DNA of 34,190 bases from a virus, in the IMG/VR virus record IMGVR_UViG_3300030106_000647, positions 1 to 34,190 of that record; one strand, written 5' to 3'. The notes under the pieces are model-generated. The model was given only the letters and a program-made list of their open reading frames with translations, searched no databases and was not told the origin of the DNA. Of this stretch, positions 1 to 8,758 are shown piece by piece; the stretch's first letter is position 1, and every line of letters starts with the position of its first letter. Made by a program: the position numbers and the translations under genes.

Positions 1-374
1 ATGTTGTTTTTTGGATAACTTCTATTACCATAATTTGCCTTACCTCCTAATTTGTAATTACCCCCAGAAAGTCTGCTTAAAATTCTTAAAGCAACCCTCA
101 TACCTCCCTTAATGTTTCTTTGCCCCATCCATCTTTGTATTGTGTTAAGATTTGGTATTTTAGCAAATGCAGGATTGTTTACAGCCTTCCAATACGCCAC
201 AGATGATGTTACATTTAAAATACTTACATCTTTTTTTATGATGTTAAATTTTAATCCTCTACTTAGTCTACCTGTAGCGTTATGCTTTTGAAACTTTAAC
301 TCATCTTGCAATCCCTTTCTTAGCATATCACCAACACTATGTAGTGTTCTATTCGTATGTTTAAATGCTTTCAT
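1..374 (-). CDS. Neck/tail-completion protein, second allele, 3' truncated by the window edge
   Basis: ATG at 374 overlaps the TAA of the upstream structural gene (TAATG). About 124 codons are present and the frame is open to base 1, so the C-terminus is missing. The first ~75 residues are nearly identical to the complete gene at 33633-34133: shared stretches include HNATGRLSRGLK and SSVAYWKAVNNPAFAK. After PNL the two diverge: this copy reads NTIQRWMGQRNIKGG and then a Gly/Tyr/Asn-rich segment. The family resembles HK97 gp10-like proteins, which sit at the head-tail junction. I infer that this is a strain variant left at the contig end rather than a second gene in one genome, because the flanking 77 bp are identical to the window's right end. 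Confidence 0.8.
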   Translation of the reverse strand, partial: MKAFKHTNRTLHSVGDMLRKGLQDELKFQKHNATGRLSRGLKFNIIKKDVSILNVTSSVAYWKAVNNPAFAKIPNLNTIQRWMGQRNIKGGMRVALRILSRLSGGNYKLGGKANYGNRSYPKNN

Positions 375-431
375 TATGTGTTTAGTGCTTCGTTACCAAA
401 ACTTCTTCTTAAAACTTTGTGTGCATTACCA
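355..431. repeat. 77-bp direct terminal repeat, left copy
   Basis: These 77 bases are identical to 34114-34190, the last bases of the window. The first mismatch is at 354 (c) versus 34113 (t). The repeat spans the end of the 240-aa structural gene and the start of the neck gene. It indicates a circular or circularly permuted molecule. Seventy-seven is also a common assembler k-mer, so its exact length may be artificial. Confidence 0.9.
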
Positions 432-1096
432 CTTTTATCTTCTGCATATATTGGTGCAAGAAAATTTTCTTTATGCTGTACAGTTACATTGCAAATACTT
501 GCTGTTTGTGCTGAGGTTTCGCTTGTTGTAAAATACAAGACAAGAATATCATTAGCAGTTACAGCAGTAAAAGTAGATGTTATTAACGCTGTGCTAGTTC
601 TTGTAACAGGGTATGTTATAGTTTTAGTAGAGATTAAATCAAATGTATCTGATTTTGGTGAGTAGACATTTACATATAAACTACCTGTGCCTGTATGTAT
701 TGATGTTAAAACCCTAATTTCATATTCAGTTCCAGCGTCTAAAGACATCATTTGATAAGCCCCACTATAAGAAGGATAAATCTCTCCCATTTGACCATTA
801 AAAGTAAAAAGTCCATGTGCACTTGTTGGTGCTGTAGTTCCACTATAAGACCCTCCTAAATCTGTATGATAACGCATCCATTGACCTGCTGAGGTTTGTG
901 GTGCATTGACTAAAGCATCTATATGTGGGTCGTCTGCTGAAGAGCCTACTGTATGGTCTGGGTCTGAAGTTAGTTGATTTACATAAGAAAACGCATCACC
1001 CCAGTTAACATACTCACCATTATAGTTGTCTATTGAACTAAAAACCTCTAGTCCACTCATGTTTGCTGTACCTCTTGAAGTTATATTTACTGTCAT
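374..1096 (-). CDS. Minor structural protein with beta-sandwich/carbohydrate-binding-like character
   Basis: 240 aa. I do not recognise a named family. The protein is rich in Ser, Thr, Gly and Tyr and has alternating hydrophobic patterns typical of beta-sandwich modules of phage tails, for example YEIRVLTSIHTGTGSLYVNV near residues 125-145. It lies between the 1075-aa tail protein (18 bp upstream) and the neck gene, with which it shares a TAATG junction, so it is translated within the tail operon. A role as a minor tail or adsorption component is inferred from position and composition only. Its last 18 residues are repeated at the right end of the window. Confidence 0.65.
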   Translation of the reverse strand: MTVNITSRGTANMSGLEVFSSIDNYNGEYVNWGDAFSYVNQLTSDPDHTVGSSADDPHIDALVNAPQTSAGQWMRYHTDLGGSYSGTTAPTSAHGLFTFNGQMGEIYPSYSGAYQMMSLDAGTEYEIRVLTSIHTGTGSLYVNVYSPKSDTFDLISTKTITYPVTRTSTALITSTFTAVTANDILVLYFTTSETSAQTASICNVTVQHKENFLAPIYAEDKSGNAHKVLRRSFGNEALNT

Positions 1097-1114
1097 AATT
1101 TTTATTATATTTTA

Positions 1115-4100
1115 CTATTCTGCTGACAATGTGCCAATCTCACCGACTCCATTATCGTTATAATCATAAATAGAAACCCCCCAGTTACTTGGTGTAGCAC
1201 CATTACCAGTACCCAATGCAGGTGTTGATGCTGCAAATGCACCTAATTCTAGCCATTGAACTAATTCTACTTTTGTAGTTTTGTTGTCGTTTGGAAAATA
1301 ATCTATAACTCTGTTTATTCTCCAATAAACACCATCTATATATACTAATTTTCTAAAATCTAAATTTACTATATCTGAAATCTTTAAATCAATATAAGCA
1401 GTCCGAACTCTAGGGTTTAACACCATCATTTGAAACATATTTTTATAATAAGTCTCATAAAGACCTTTTCCTGCCTCTGGAGACCCATAAGTATCAGTAG
1501 CAGGGTCATAATTCTTTCGCCACACATTACCATATGATAAAACAGGACTGCTAGTGCTAAACCTGTCAATAGATGTTGCTTGTGGATAAACGCCACCTAA
1601 ATAATAAGGTGCACCAATAGAACTAGATGATGGCGGTGGATTGGCTGCCGCAAAAGTTGAGCCTTGAATTAAGTCAAGATTTCCATTAGCCCATGTTTGT
1701 ACGTCAACAAATTTTGTGCTTGCAGTTTGTGCGTCAGTTAAAGTTGGAGAGTATTTATTCCAATACAAAAGTCTTGGTTGGAAATCAAATCCTTTTGGAA
1801 CACTATCTCTACTAGAAGCATCGCTGCTTTGAACCTCCCATAAGCAACCAGAATAATGAGGGTCACTAGAATATGTGCCTTGCGTGTCAAAATCTCTTCC
1901 ATTATAAGTACCTGCAAAAAATGGGTTCTCAAAAATACTGTCTCCTCTTTCAAACTCAGAAGGCAGTTCTTCTATGTATGGGTATTCATCTTCAACCCCC
2001 TTAAAGTATGCTAACCCTCTATGTTTAACCTGTGCATCTTTTGAATCACTTTTATATTTGTAAACAACATTTCTTTTTATGTTGTTTTTAATAAATTTAT
2101 CATTTATTTGCTTGCTTCTATCCAACTTTGCTGTCCAATCTAAAGCCTCTCCATATTTTTTGTAAAAATCATTAAAAGGTTCTATTGTAACAACTTTATT
2201 TAATTGGTCAGTAGAAATTTTAAGATTAAAAGCGTGAGCAACTCCTCTAACAAAATCTATTTGTTTATGTTCAGGCTCAATCACATCTTTTAAATTATAA
2301 GGCTGACCAAATGCAACCAACTTAGGGGCTAGACGTATCTGAAACAAACTAGATGATTTTGCAGCAAAAAAATGATACAATCCAAATGGCAGAGTATCAG
2401 GTGCTGAGGCATCAGTTATCTGAGCCCCAAAAGTTAATCTAATTTTATCACCTTTATTTAAAAACAATTCACTTCCATCGCTACCAACTTCTATATCATA
2501 GTGAGATTTAAAACCAGACCCTGAAGGCTTATTTTCATTAACGCTTGCCCCATTACTAATATTTGTTGGATGATGTGTTTGTTCTGAAGATTCTAAAATA
2601 TTCCACGATGATTGTCCTACTGTTTTAACTTCTAGGTTTATTGCTGACTTTGTTTCATGCACATCTTTAGCGGCTAGACCTGACCCACGAAATGCCCTTG
2701 CGACCCTGCTCATAATACCTGTCAGTTGAATAGTGTAGTAGCCATACTCTCCAATAGTTATTTCATCTGTACTTGCATCTAAAGATGTACTTGCCTCTAA
2801 ACTTATGGTAAGATTACTTGTGCTTAAATCAACCACCTGCCTACTAGAGCCTGTTAAATGCAATGTGCCTTCGCTTTTCTTAATAGTAGAAGCAAAAAAC
2901 TTACCTATATTGTTTTCTGAAATCTGCACTTCAAAAGGAACTCCAGCAGAATTTGTAGTCCCTGCTGGATTACTTGCACTACTGGAGATACTATTTGTTG
3001 TACTTGTCACTCCATTAGTAAGTGTTGATTCAAAAGAATTTTCTCGGTATAAAGCATCACTACTTTCGTTGTTTCTTTTAAAGTTTGGTAGCAGCCAAAC
3101 TAATTTTTTAAACATAGACTGATTCATAAAGTCTGAAGATATACTATATCCTTGTTCATGAAATATTTTCTCTAAAGTTGTTTTTACAAATATTGCTGGT
3201 CGCCAATCTGATTGAGGTAAAGTGCCAAAAAGGTCTCCATTGTTATTATACCCAGCATAACTTGACGAACCAAAATTGTTACCACCTCTCATATAAAAGT
3301 CATTTCTGGTGTCAAACAATTGTATTGTTTTATCCTCGCCACCTATATTATAGTTACCATAAGAAACTATAGGGTAAACCATCGCAGGTGCTGACGCATT
3401 TGTAGCCGCATCACAATCTTCGTATTGCCAAGTAGCCATAATTTTAGTTTTATTGTACTCTAAATCTTCATAGGTACTTCCCCAGTCAAGGTCTTTAAGA
3501 AAGGCATTTGATATTGATTTAGACCATCCTAAATTGTTACCAAAAAAAACACAGTCATAATAATTTGGTGTTTTACCATAAGCCCCAACACCCTTTACTC
3601 TTAAACTACCTACTAGCGAATAAAAATCATTAACAAGTATTCTACATGGCATCTCTCTAGTTGCAGATTTTTTTTGAGTTAATATATAATCAAGGTCATC
3701 ATTATAGTTAGGTAAATCAGTTGTCTTAGGGTCGTATATGTGTTGAAATATGTTATTGTTGTTTTTTGTTGCAGGTATTTTAAATGTTTTGCTGTAATCA
3801 CCAGTAGTAGCAGTTATATCTCTTATGTCAGAGATTTGAAAGGTTAATGCTAGAGGAAAGTCTGTGTGGTCGGTTACATCTAAACTACCTACAATACTAT
3901 TTTTCCAATCAATGCCACTAATTTCTGATACGTGTATGTAGTCTATCTCACCATCCCAATCGTTTTGACAGGCAATACTTAATTTATCTGTATTTTGCGA
4001 CCCCTGAACCCATTGATATGTTATAAAATTGTTACCAGTTTGACTATTATTAAATCCATTAGCGTTACCTGCTAAGTGATTTGCTAGAATTATACTTCCT

Positions 4101-4342
4101 TGTGTTACATTAACGATTGGCATTTTTATCTGGTATGTTTTACCCTGCTCAAAAGTAATATTTGTATATTGTAAGTAGTCAAAAGCACTCTGATTAGTGC
4201 CATGACTTGCCTTTCCCCCTGATATAGTCCAACTACCACCAGTAGTCCAATCAGTTGAGGTGCTAAACTCACTATTAGAAATCATTTCATTCCCTCTAAC
4301 CTGTCCAAAAGTATAATCTAAAACTTCTATCTTTACAGCCAT
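1115..4342 (-). CDS. Large tail protein (tail hub/tip type) with an N-terminal carbohydrate-binding-like insertion
   Basis: 1075 aa. From about residue 145 it carries a pattern I associate with tail-hub proteins of Bacteroidota phages: PLALTFQISDIRDI followed by YSKTFKIPATKNNNN (residues ~160-195). The C-terminal part (~965-1035) is a beta-rich region with VYIDGVYWRINRVIDYFP. Residues ~18-140 look like an inserted jelly-roll module of CBM_4_9 type (NSEFSTSTDWTTGGSW, then SGGKASHG), which normally binds sugars. The gene follows the 606-aa tail protein by 3 bp and precedes the 240-aa structural gene. The probable role is distal tail/host-recognition hub. The fold assignment is from pattern recognition, and the exact position in the tail is inferred. 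Confidence 0.7.
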   Translation of the reverse strand: MAVKIEVLDYTFGQVRGNEMISNSEFSTSTDWTTGGSWTISGGKASHGTNQSAFDYLQYTNITFEQGKTYQIKMPIVNVTQGSIILANHLAGNANGFNNSQTGNNFITYQWVQGSQNTDKLSIACQNDWDGEIDYIHVSEISGIDWKNSIVGSLDVTDHTDFPLALTFQISDIRDITATTGDYSKTFKIPATKNNNNIFQHIYDPKTTDLPNYNDDLDYILTQKKSATREMPCRILVNDFYSLVGSLRVKGVGAYGKTPNYYDCVFFGNNLGWSKSISNAFLKDLDWGSTYEDLEYNKTKIMATWQYEDCDAATNASAPAMVYPIVSYGNYNIGGEDKTIQLFDTRNDFYMRGGNNFGSSSYAGYNNNGDLFGTLPQSDWRPAIFVKTTLEKIFHEQGYSISSDFMNQSMFKKLVWLLPNFKRNNESSDALYRENSFESTLTNGVTSTTNSISSSASNPAGTTNSAGVPFEVQISENNIGKFFASTIKKSEGTLHLTGSSRQVVDLSTSNLTISLEASTSLDASTDEITIGEYGYYTIQLTGIMSRVARAFRGSGLAAKDVHETKSAINLEVKTVGQSSWNILESSEQTHHPTNISNGASVNENKPSGSGFKSHYDIEVGSDGSELFLNKGDKIRLTFGAQITDASAPDTLPFGLYHFFAAKSSSLFQIRLAPKLVAFGQPYNLKDVIEPEHKQIDFVRGVAHAFNLKISTDQLNKVVTIEPFNDFYKKYGEALDWTAKLDRSKQINDKFIKNNIKRNVVYKYKSDSKDAQVKHRGLAYFKGVEDEYPYIEELPSEFERGDSIFENPFFAGTYNGRDFDTQGTYSSDPHYSGCLWEVQSSDASSRDSVPKGFDFQPRLLYWNKYSPTLTDAQTASTKFVDVQTWANGNLDLIQGSTFAAANPPPSSSSIGAPYYLGGVYPQATSIDRFSTSSPVLSYGNVWRKNYDPATDTYGSPEAGKGLYETYYKNMFQMMVLNPRVRTAYIDLKISDIVNLDFRKLVYIDGVYWRINRVIDYFPNDNKTTKVELVQWLELGAFAASTPALGTGNGATPSNWGVSIYDYNDNGVGEIGTLSAE

Positions 4343-4345
4343 ATT

Positions 4346-6166
4346 TTAATTTCTTTGTGTTATAACTTTATGAGACAACGTGTATTCTATGTTAAAACTA
4401 ACCAAACCTATTTCTTGATTTACAGTTTCAACATCGCTATTTGTTATTATTACTGGTATATATTCTTTTGTTGATGGTCTTAGGTAAGGGTTTCTTTCTT
4501 TTCCCTGACTTGTAGCATCGGTATCCATTTCTATCCATACGTTAGGAGACAACATCATTTTTGACAGCCACTTAGAATCAGTATCATTTAAAGGCTCTGT
4601 ATAAACACTTTGAGTTTTTTCTGCATTTACATTTAACACTTCTCTACCTCCCTTATATATATCACCACCTCTCATTGTGTCTGAATGATAACGAGTGTTG
4701 TCTGTAATAGTGCTAGATGAATGAGCATTTGAAGTGCCTGTTCTATCTTTGTTGCTTTGATACCACGTTCTATCTGTGCTATTTCTTTCTATTATGCCCT
4801 TACCTATAGAATAGCCCTCTGCAATATTTCTCTTGCAAGTATAACTATCTGTAGCACCTAAATCATTAAGCCAATGAAATCTTACAAATCCATAAGGTAT
4901 TTTTGCATCTTCCCTATCTATAGAATAATATCTATATTCAGATGTTCTTCTATAGAGCGCTGTATCATCAAGCGAAAACCTTCTGAGGCTAACTCTGTAG
5001 TAAACTGTTGATGATGTTATTGGAGTGCTTGTACCATACGCAGACCAATGGTCAGCAATAGCACCAGTACCACTAGAATCATAAGTTTTTAAACTAGCCC
5101 CATTATTTATATATTCTGGAGATATGTTTTGAGTAAACATACCATCTTGGTTTGTTGCAAAATAATCATCACTAGCATCTACCACAATTAAATTATCTTC
5201 AAAGTCACGCACATAAAACTGATTTTCTGTACTACCACCAGCAGTAAACGTTTCTACATACATACCCATTGCTCTTACGCTATCATTGCCAGTCCCCCCT
5301 ATGTTATCTGAATCTGCCTCTTTGATATAAAAGTTTAAATATTCAGCCTCCTCATCTATTCTAATTGGTTTTTTTGCAGGCACAGAAGAGTCGGTAGAAC
5401 TGTTTTCATATCTTGACAAGAACTTGTATGCGTTATATGTTGAACTTGACGAACTATCTTGCATTATATAATCGTATAGATATAGTTTGTCTTGTTCAAA
5501 TTGATTTACAGAATTAATATATGAAACATTATATGAAGTTTTTATGTCTGTAGCAACAGTAACCTCAACTATTTGTCCTGAAGCATTTATGACATATGGG
5601 ATTGCCTTAACCCTTACCCTTCTATATGTCCCGTTTAACGAAACATTAAAATTACTTATTGGTTGACCACCTGTAGACTGTGTGTTTGACAAAACATTAT
5701 CTTGCATTATAGCACCCCCATTCATTCCACCATATTTAGTGCTTTGCCATGTTCCCTTACCTATTGGGCATAGACTGTATGATAGTTGGTCTGAAACTAT
5801 TTGATGTATGTCTATTGTAAATCTATGGTTAAAAGCAGCAGTTTCATCATTATATTTTTTATTTACAATATCTCTAGTCTTACATATAGTTGCTATTGTT
5901 GTATAATTACCATCCCCTTTTAGTATTTGAATATTAAATTTAATATATACTACGTCTCCCTCTGCACTAGCAGAAACATACGACCCTGCTGAAGGCTCTA
6001 AATCTTCTGTAAGACCTGGTTTTGACCATACTATTTGGTATCTTAAAGGTTCATTTGCACTTTTTAAAAAATTGTCTCTGTTATCCCAAAAAGCACCAGC
6101 CAAATCACTATTATTAAATTCTAATGGAACAATACCCCATTTTACACTTCCATTTACACCTGCCAT
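4346..6166 (-). CDS. Tail structural protein (distal tail/tip region)
   Basis: 606 aa. It begins MAGVNGSVKWGIVPLEFNNSD and has beta-rich, Tyr/Ser/Asn-rich composition with long low-complexity Ser stretches around residue 237. No catalytic motif is visible. Position between the LamG-tailed protein (6170-7348, 3 bp away) and the tail-hub protein (3 bp away) places it in the tail-tip cluster. Such tight spacing suggests co-translation with its neighbours. I call it structural from context and composition. Whether it is a distal tail protein, a fibre or a baseplate-like component cannot be decided from sequence alone. Confidence 0.65.
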   Translation of the reverse strand: MAGVNGSVKWGIVPLEFNNSDLAGAFWDNRDNFLKSANEPLRYQIVWSKPGLTEDLEPSAGSYVSASAEGDVVYIKFNIQILKGDGNYTTIATICKTRDIVNKKYNDETAAFNHRFTIDIHQIVSDQLSYSLCPIGKGTWQSTKYGGMNGGAIMQDNVLSNTQSTGGQPISNFNVSLNGTYRRVRVKAIPYVINASGQIVEVTVATDIKTSYNVSYINSVNQFEQDKLYLYDYIMQDSSSSSTYNAYKFLSRYENSSTDSSVPAKKPIRIDEEAEYLNFYIKEADSDNIGGTGNDSVRAMGMYVETFTAGGSTENQFYVRDFEDNLIVVDASDDYFATNQDGMFTQNISPEYINNGASLKTYDSSGTGAIADHWSAYGTSTPITSSTVYYRVSLRRFSLDDTALYRRTSEYRYYSIDREDAKIPYGFVRFHWLNDLGATDSYTCKRNIAEGYSIGKGIIERNSTDRTWYQSNKDRTGTSNAHSSSTITDNTRYHSDTMRGGDIYKGGREVLNVNAEKTQSVYTEPLNDTDSKWLSKMMLSPNVWIEMDTDATSQGKERNPYLRPSTKEYIPVIITNSDVETVNQEIGLVSFNIEYTLSHKVITQRN

Positions 6167-6169
6167 ATC

Positions 6170-7348
6170 TTAATATATTTTATATTTTAAATTTAGATAG
6201 CCCACAACATCATTTATCTCTGCATCTGTTAATGCTCTATCATAAATTATTAATTCGTTAAATTGTCCGCTTAAAAAATTTGCCGCACCAAGCCTACTCC
6301 CAATATAAAAGTTTGCATCATCAAAACTTCCAGTAGAAGTAGTCGCTGTTACTGTTGCTGATTGTTGTGAGTGTTTATTATAAAACGATGTTTTAAAAGA
6401 ATCATGTGTTCCACTATAAGCCCCATCTCTTCTGATAGCACATATATGTGGTATTCCCACTATGCCATCATCTACAAGAATATCATTTGACAGAGTTTGT
6501 GAGCCAGCAATCGTGCAAGAAGTTTGCAGCCTTGTTGCAACGCTAGAGTGCATTTTAATTATTATTGACGCAGAAGTGTGTTCATAATGGAAAACATACT
6601 CTCCAACAGCACCAAATTGACTTACCTCAAAAATTGTAAAACTGTCTGAAATCACTTGTAATCTATTGTCAGAAATTAGCGTTTCTGAAGTTCCATTAAA
6701 AGATAAGTAAGTTTTATCGTTAGCCCCATCATAGCCAATCCTTAATGGTTGCTTACTTGCAGTTTCTTGTATTAAAGTTGCAGGAACAGCATACCCACTT
6801 CTATCACCCAAAGCACTTAATTTTTTAGTAGCAATATTAAATGTAGCGTTGCTATCTGCACTTAACCAACCAACTAAACTAGAGTAGTCTGTTGGGAAGT
6901 TAGATGTAGGTCTAAAGCATTTTGTAAAGCCACTCATTGTAAAGTTTAGTTTTATTTGAACTAATCTGTCATTAGCCACTTCTTTTACTCTTTCTATCTC
7001 TATGCTTTCATCATTTAAGTATGCTGTTACTGTTACATCTTGATAGTTTTTTAAAACTAAATCTAGCCACTCATTTGCTAAATCTTGCAAATTATCCCAT
7101 CTTTGTTGTAGGGTCACTACTGATTGTGATGCTTGAGAATATAAGTTGTAAAAATTTATTTCAAAAGAGTATAATTCTCTTCCCTCATAAATAACTGGTA
7201 TAGTAGATTCTGGTGGTTGTATGAGCATGAGTGGATATTGTATGTCGTGGTCTTGGTTGACCTCGCCTTCATAACCAAACTTGACATCTCCATAAGACCA
7301 TTTGCTCTCAAATACTGTTATTATGTCTGTTAATCTTGTTACTGCCAT
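6170..7348 (-). CDS. Tail protein with C-terminal LamG/concanavalin-like lectin domain
   Basis: 392 aa in two parts. Residues 1-~145 form a compact alpha/beta region (QYPLMLIQPP, LYSFEINFYNLY, RWDNLQDLANEWL) like small tail-terminator or tail-adaptor proteins. Residues ~155-392 are a LamG-like jelly roll: VGWLSADSNATF, LSFNGTSETL, SFTIFEVSQFG, and the closing FNELIIYDRALTDAEI that typifies this superfamily. The ATG shares a TAATG junction with the frameshifted tail chaperone reading frame. The fusion suggests that the lectin domain is displayed on the tail for glycan binding. The N-terminal assignment is weaker than the C-terminal one. Confidence 0.7.
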   Translation of the reverse strand: MAVTRLTDIITVFESKWSYGDVKFGYEGEVNQDHDIQYPLMLIQPPESTIPVIYEGRELYSFEINFYNLYSQASQSVVTLQQRWDNLQDLANEWLDLVLKNYQDVTVTAYLNDESIEIERVKEVANDRLVQIKLNFTMSGFTKCFRPTSNFPTDYSSLVGWLSADSNATFNIATKKLSALGDRSGYAVPATLIQETASKQPLRIGYDGANDKTYLSFNGTSETLISDNRLQVISDSFTIFEVSQFGAVGEYVFHYEHTSASIIIKMHSSVATRLQTSCTIAGSQTLSNDILVDDGIVGIPHICAIRRDGAYSGTHDSFKTSFYNKHSQQSATVTATTSTGSFDDANFYIGSRLGAANFLSGQFNELIIYDRALTDAEINDVVGYLNLKYKIY

Positions 7349-7689
7349 TATTGTAGTGTTATATTGTTTTTATTGTGTATTTTTTCTTGAACAGCAACTT
7401 CATAGTCATTTTTAGCAGTATTCCAACTTAAATAAGTTAAAACCTTATATAAGTCAGTTTTCTTAACACTATCTACATGATTTAATCCATCCATTTTAAA
7501 TACTTTTTTTTCTGCAACCATATACAGGCTATTTAGCCATCCATATGGTTTTATGAACTTGTTGTAGAGTCCAATTGTAGAAACTCTGTTTTTGCCTGTT
7601 CCAACTCCTCTTCTGTTTTCCCCAAAAACATTTGGAAAGTCCTTGTTAATTTTACGCTTTGCATTGTCAAAAAAAAACTGAACTCCCAA
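7348..7689 (-). CDS. Tail assembly chaperone, T-like extension reached by -1 frameshift
   Basis: An open frame in -1 relative to the 226-aa ORF 7551-8231, overlapping it for about 140 bp. In-frame start codons at its beginning are poor; the first recognisable one is TTG. It encodes YGWLNSLYMVAEKKVFKMDG and further helices, and ends in a TAATG junction with the next tail gene. This matches the lambda G/GT arrangement, in which ribosomes slip -1 near the end of G to make a G-T fusion that recruits tape measure and tail tube. A run of nine T (coding strand) at 7669-7677 gives T TTT TTT and T TTT TTG slippery heptamers in the right frame. The predicted fusion is about 294 aa. Confidence 0.7.
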   Translation of the reverse strand: MGVQFFFDNAKRKINKDFPNVFGENRRGVGTGKNRVSTIGLYNKFIKPYGWLNSLYMVAEKKVFKMDGLNHVDSVKKTDLYKVLTYLSWNTAKNDYEVAVQEKIHNKNNITLQ

Positions 7690-8231
7690 ACGATGTCCAT
7701 TGTCAATTTTTTGAATTTATCTGTTTTGGAGGGGATAACATCATCGTCATACTCCTCATCTGCTCTTCTGCATAATATTGCCATTTGCTCTGGCAAAACA
7801 TCAAATCTGCCATGCTTCATCATTTCTATTGTGCTATCTAAGTGTGTAGACTCAATATAATCACCAAAAGTGTTTCTTCTTAAAAATTCTTTTGGAAAAA
7901 AGTACACTTCATCTTCAAACTCAAATCTATCGATGCCTTTTGGCTTATATTCTTCTAATGCACCAGAAAAAGCAGTAATAGCAGCATTTACGCTGTCTAA
8001 ATCTAATTGTTCCATGTCATTTTGAGATAATCCAGTTAAATACATGAAAATATCTCTATTTAACTTTAAAGACTCTACTTCTGAGTGTTCTGGCTCAATA
8101 ATATTACCTTCTTCGTCTTTTTTGTTGTATTTATTGATTATTGCATATAAACCACACCAATATTCTAAAGTCATGTCTTTCCATTCTGTTGGAACGTCAT
8201 ATTCTTTGTCTTGAATTTTAATTTGTATCAT
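7551..8231 (-). CDS. Tail assembly chaperone, G-like
   Basis: 226 aa. The protein starts MIQIKIQDKEYDVPTEWKDM and is largely helical and acidic. Its length, its position in the tail operon and its overlap with a -1 frame fit the gpG-type tail assembly chaperone. Those proteins are made in excess as G and at low level as a G-T fusion. The start is an ATG 3 bp after the stop of the upstream 146-aa gene. If slippage occurs on the T9 run, the first ~187 residues are shared with the fusion and the last ~39 residues are unique to the short form. Sequence similarity to lambda G is not evident; the call rests on architecture. Confidence 0.7.
   Translation of the reverse strand: MIQIKIQDKEYDVPTEWKDMTLEYWCGLYAIINKYNKKDEEGNIIEPEHSEVESLKLNRDIFMYLTGLSQNDMEQLDLDSVNAAITAFSGALEEYKPKGIDRFEFEDEVYFFPKEFLRRNTFGDYIESTHLDSTIEMMKHGRFDVLPEQMAILCRRADEEYDDDVIPSKTDKFKKLTMDIVWEFSFFLTMQSVKLTRTFQMFLGKTEEELEQAKTEFLQLDSTTSS
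7669..7677 (-). promoter_or_regulatory. Probable -1 ribosomal frameshift site (T9 run)
   Basis: The coding (minus) strand reads TTC AGT TTT TTT TTG ACA in the G frame and CAG TTT TTT TTT GAC in the -1 frame. It therefore contains X XXY YYZ heptamers T TTT TTT and T TTT TTG. It lies near the start of the overlap between the two chaperone frames. A sequencing or assembly error in a homopolymer would look similar, but the gene context fits programmed slippage. Confidence 0.55.
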
Positions 8232-8234
8232 TTT

Positions 8235-8675
8235 TTAATTATTAGTTAACTGATTGTCAAAAATATCTTTTAATATTTGCTTTTTTTCTGTTTCGTCTAT
8301 TAACACATCTGCCAATTCACTTGTTATGTTTTCACAATTAAACCCAATCTCCTCTAAACTGTTTTTTAATTCTGAGTCGTTTTCGCCATCTTTTAGTGCA
8401 GTTAAAAAACCAATAGAAGTATAAAACAACATATTTGGTATTAAAAACAAAAATTCTGCTACAGCCCCCTTCTCGATATTGCTTTTATCTATCATAGTAG
8501 CGTGAAAATTGTTAGAGTATAGGTATATTGAATTTAGTATAGTTAAAAAGTCTTGATACTTGCCAGTTTCTGTGTTTTCAGTAGCAAAATACATTAATTT
8601 TTTAATTGTCTTCAAATAACCCTCTATTATTTGCTCATGCTCGTCATTTAGGTAAATAATCTCAATATCTTTCAT
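8235..8675 (-). CDS. Hypothetical protein between terminase and tail chaperone
   Basis: 146 aa from ATG at 8675 (MKDIEIIYLNDEHEQII). An in-frame TTG at 8696 would add seven residues and seems less likely. The protein is helical and acidic. It has a hydrophobic stretch near residues 70-90 (VAEFLFLIPNMLFYTSIGFL) that could be a membrane segment or a buried helix. It lies 3 bp upstream of the G-like chaperone and after a 83-bp gap from the large terminase. I do not recognise the family. Its position suggests a tail or head-tail morphogenesis role, which is unproven. Confidence 0.6.
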   Translation of the reverse strand: MKDIEIIYLNDEHEQIIEGYLKTIKKLMYFATENTETGKYQDFLTILNSIYLYSNNFHATMIDKSNIEKGAVAEFLFLIPNMLFYTSIGFLTALKDGENDSELKNSLEEIGFNCENITSELADVLIDETEKKQILKDIFDNQLTNN

Positions 8676-8703
8676 AATTTTTTGATAATTATTCAAAACT
8701 CAA

Positions 8704-8711
8704 CAAATTTA
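8704..8711 (-). promoter_or_regulatory. Possible -7 promoter element for the tail module
   Basis: The minus strand reads TAAATTTG, matching the Bacteroidota -7 consensus TAnnTTTG, about 30 bp upstream of the ATG at 8675. No TTTG element is found at the expected 17-23 bp distance upstream, so this is only half a promoter. The gap after the large terminase is the one sizeable spacer in this part of the late unit. Confidence 0.25.
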
Positions 8712-8758
8712 CACTCATTACTCTAATTTTTTTCATAATTTTTAAACAAACTGAAAAA

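Noticed and set aside
1738-1953. 71-codon minus-strand frame inside the 1075-aa tail gene
   Set aside because: Fully contained in another frame of a large conserved-looking gene, with no start context or domain.
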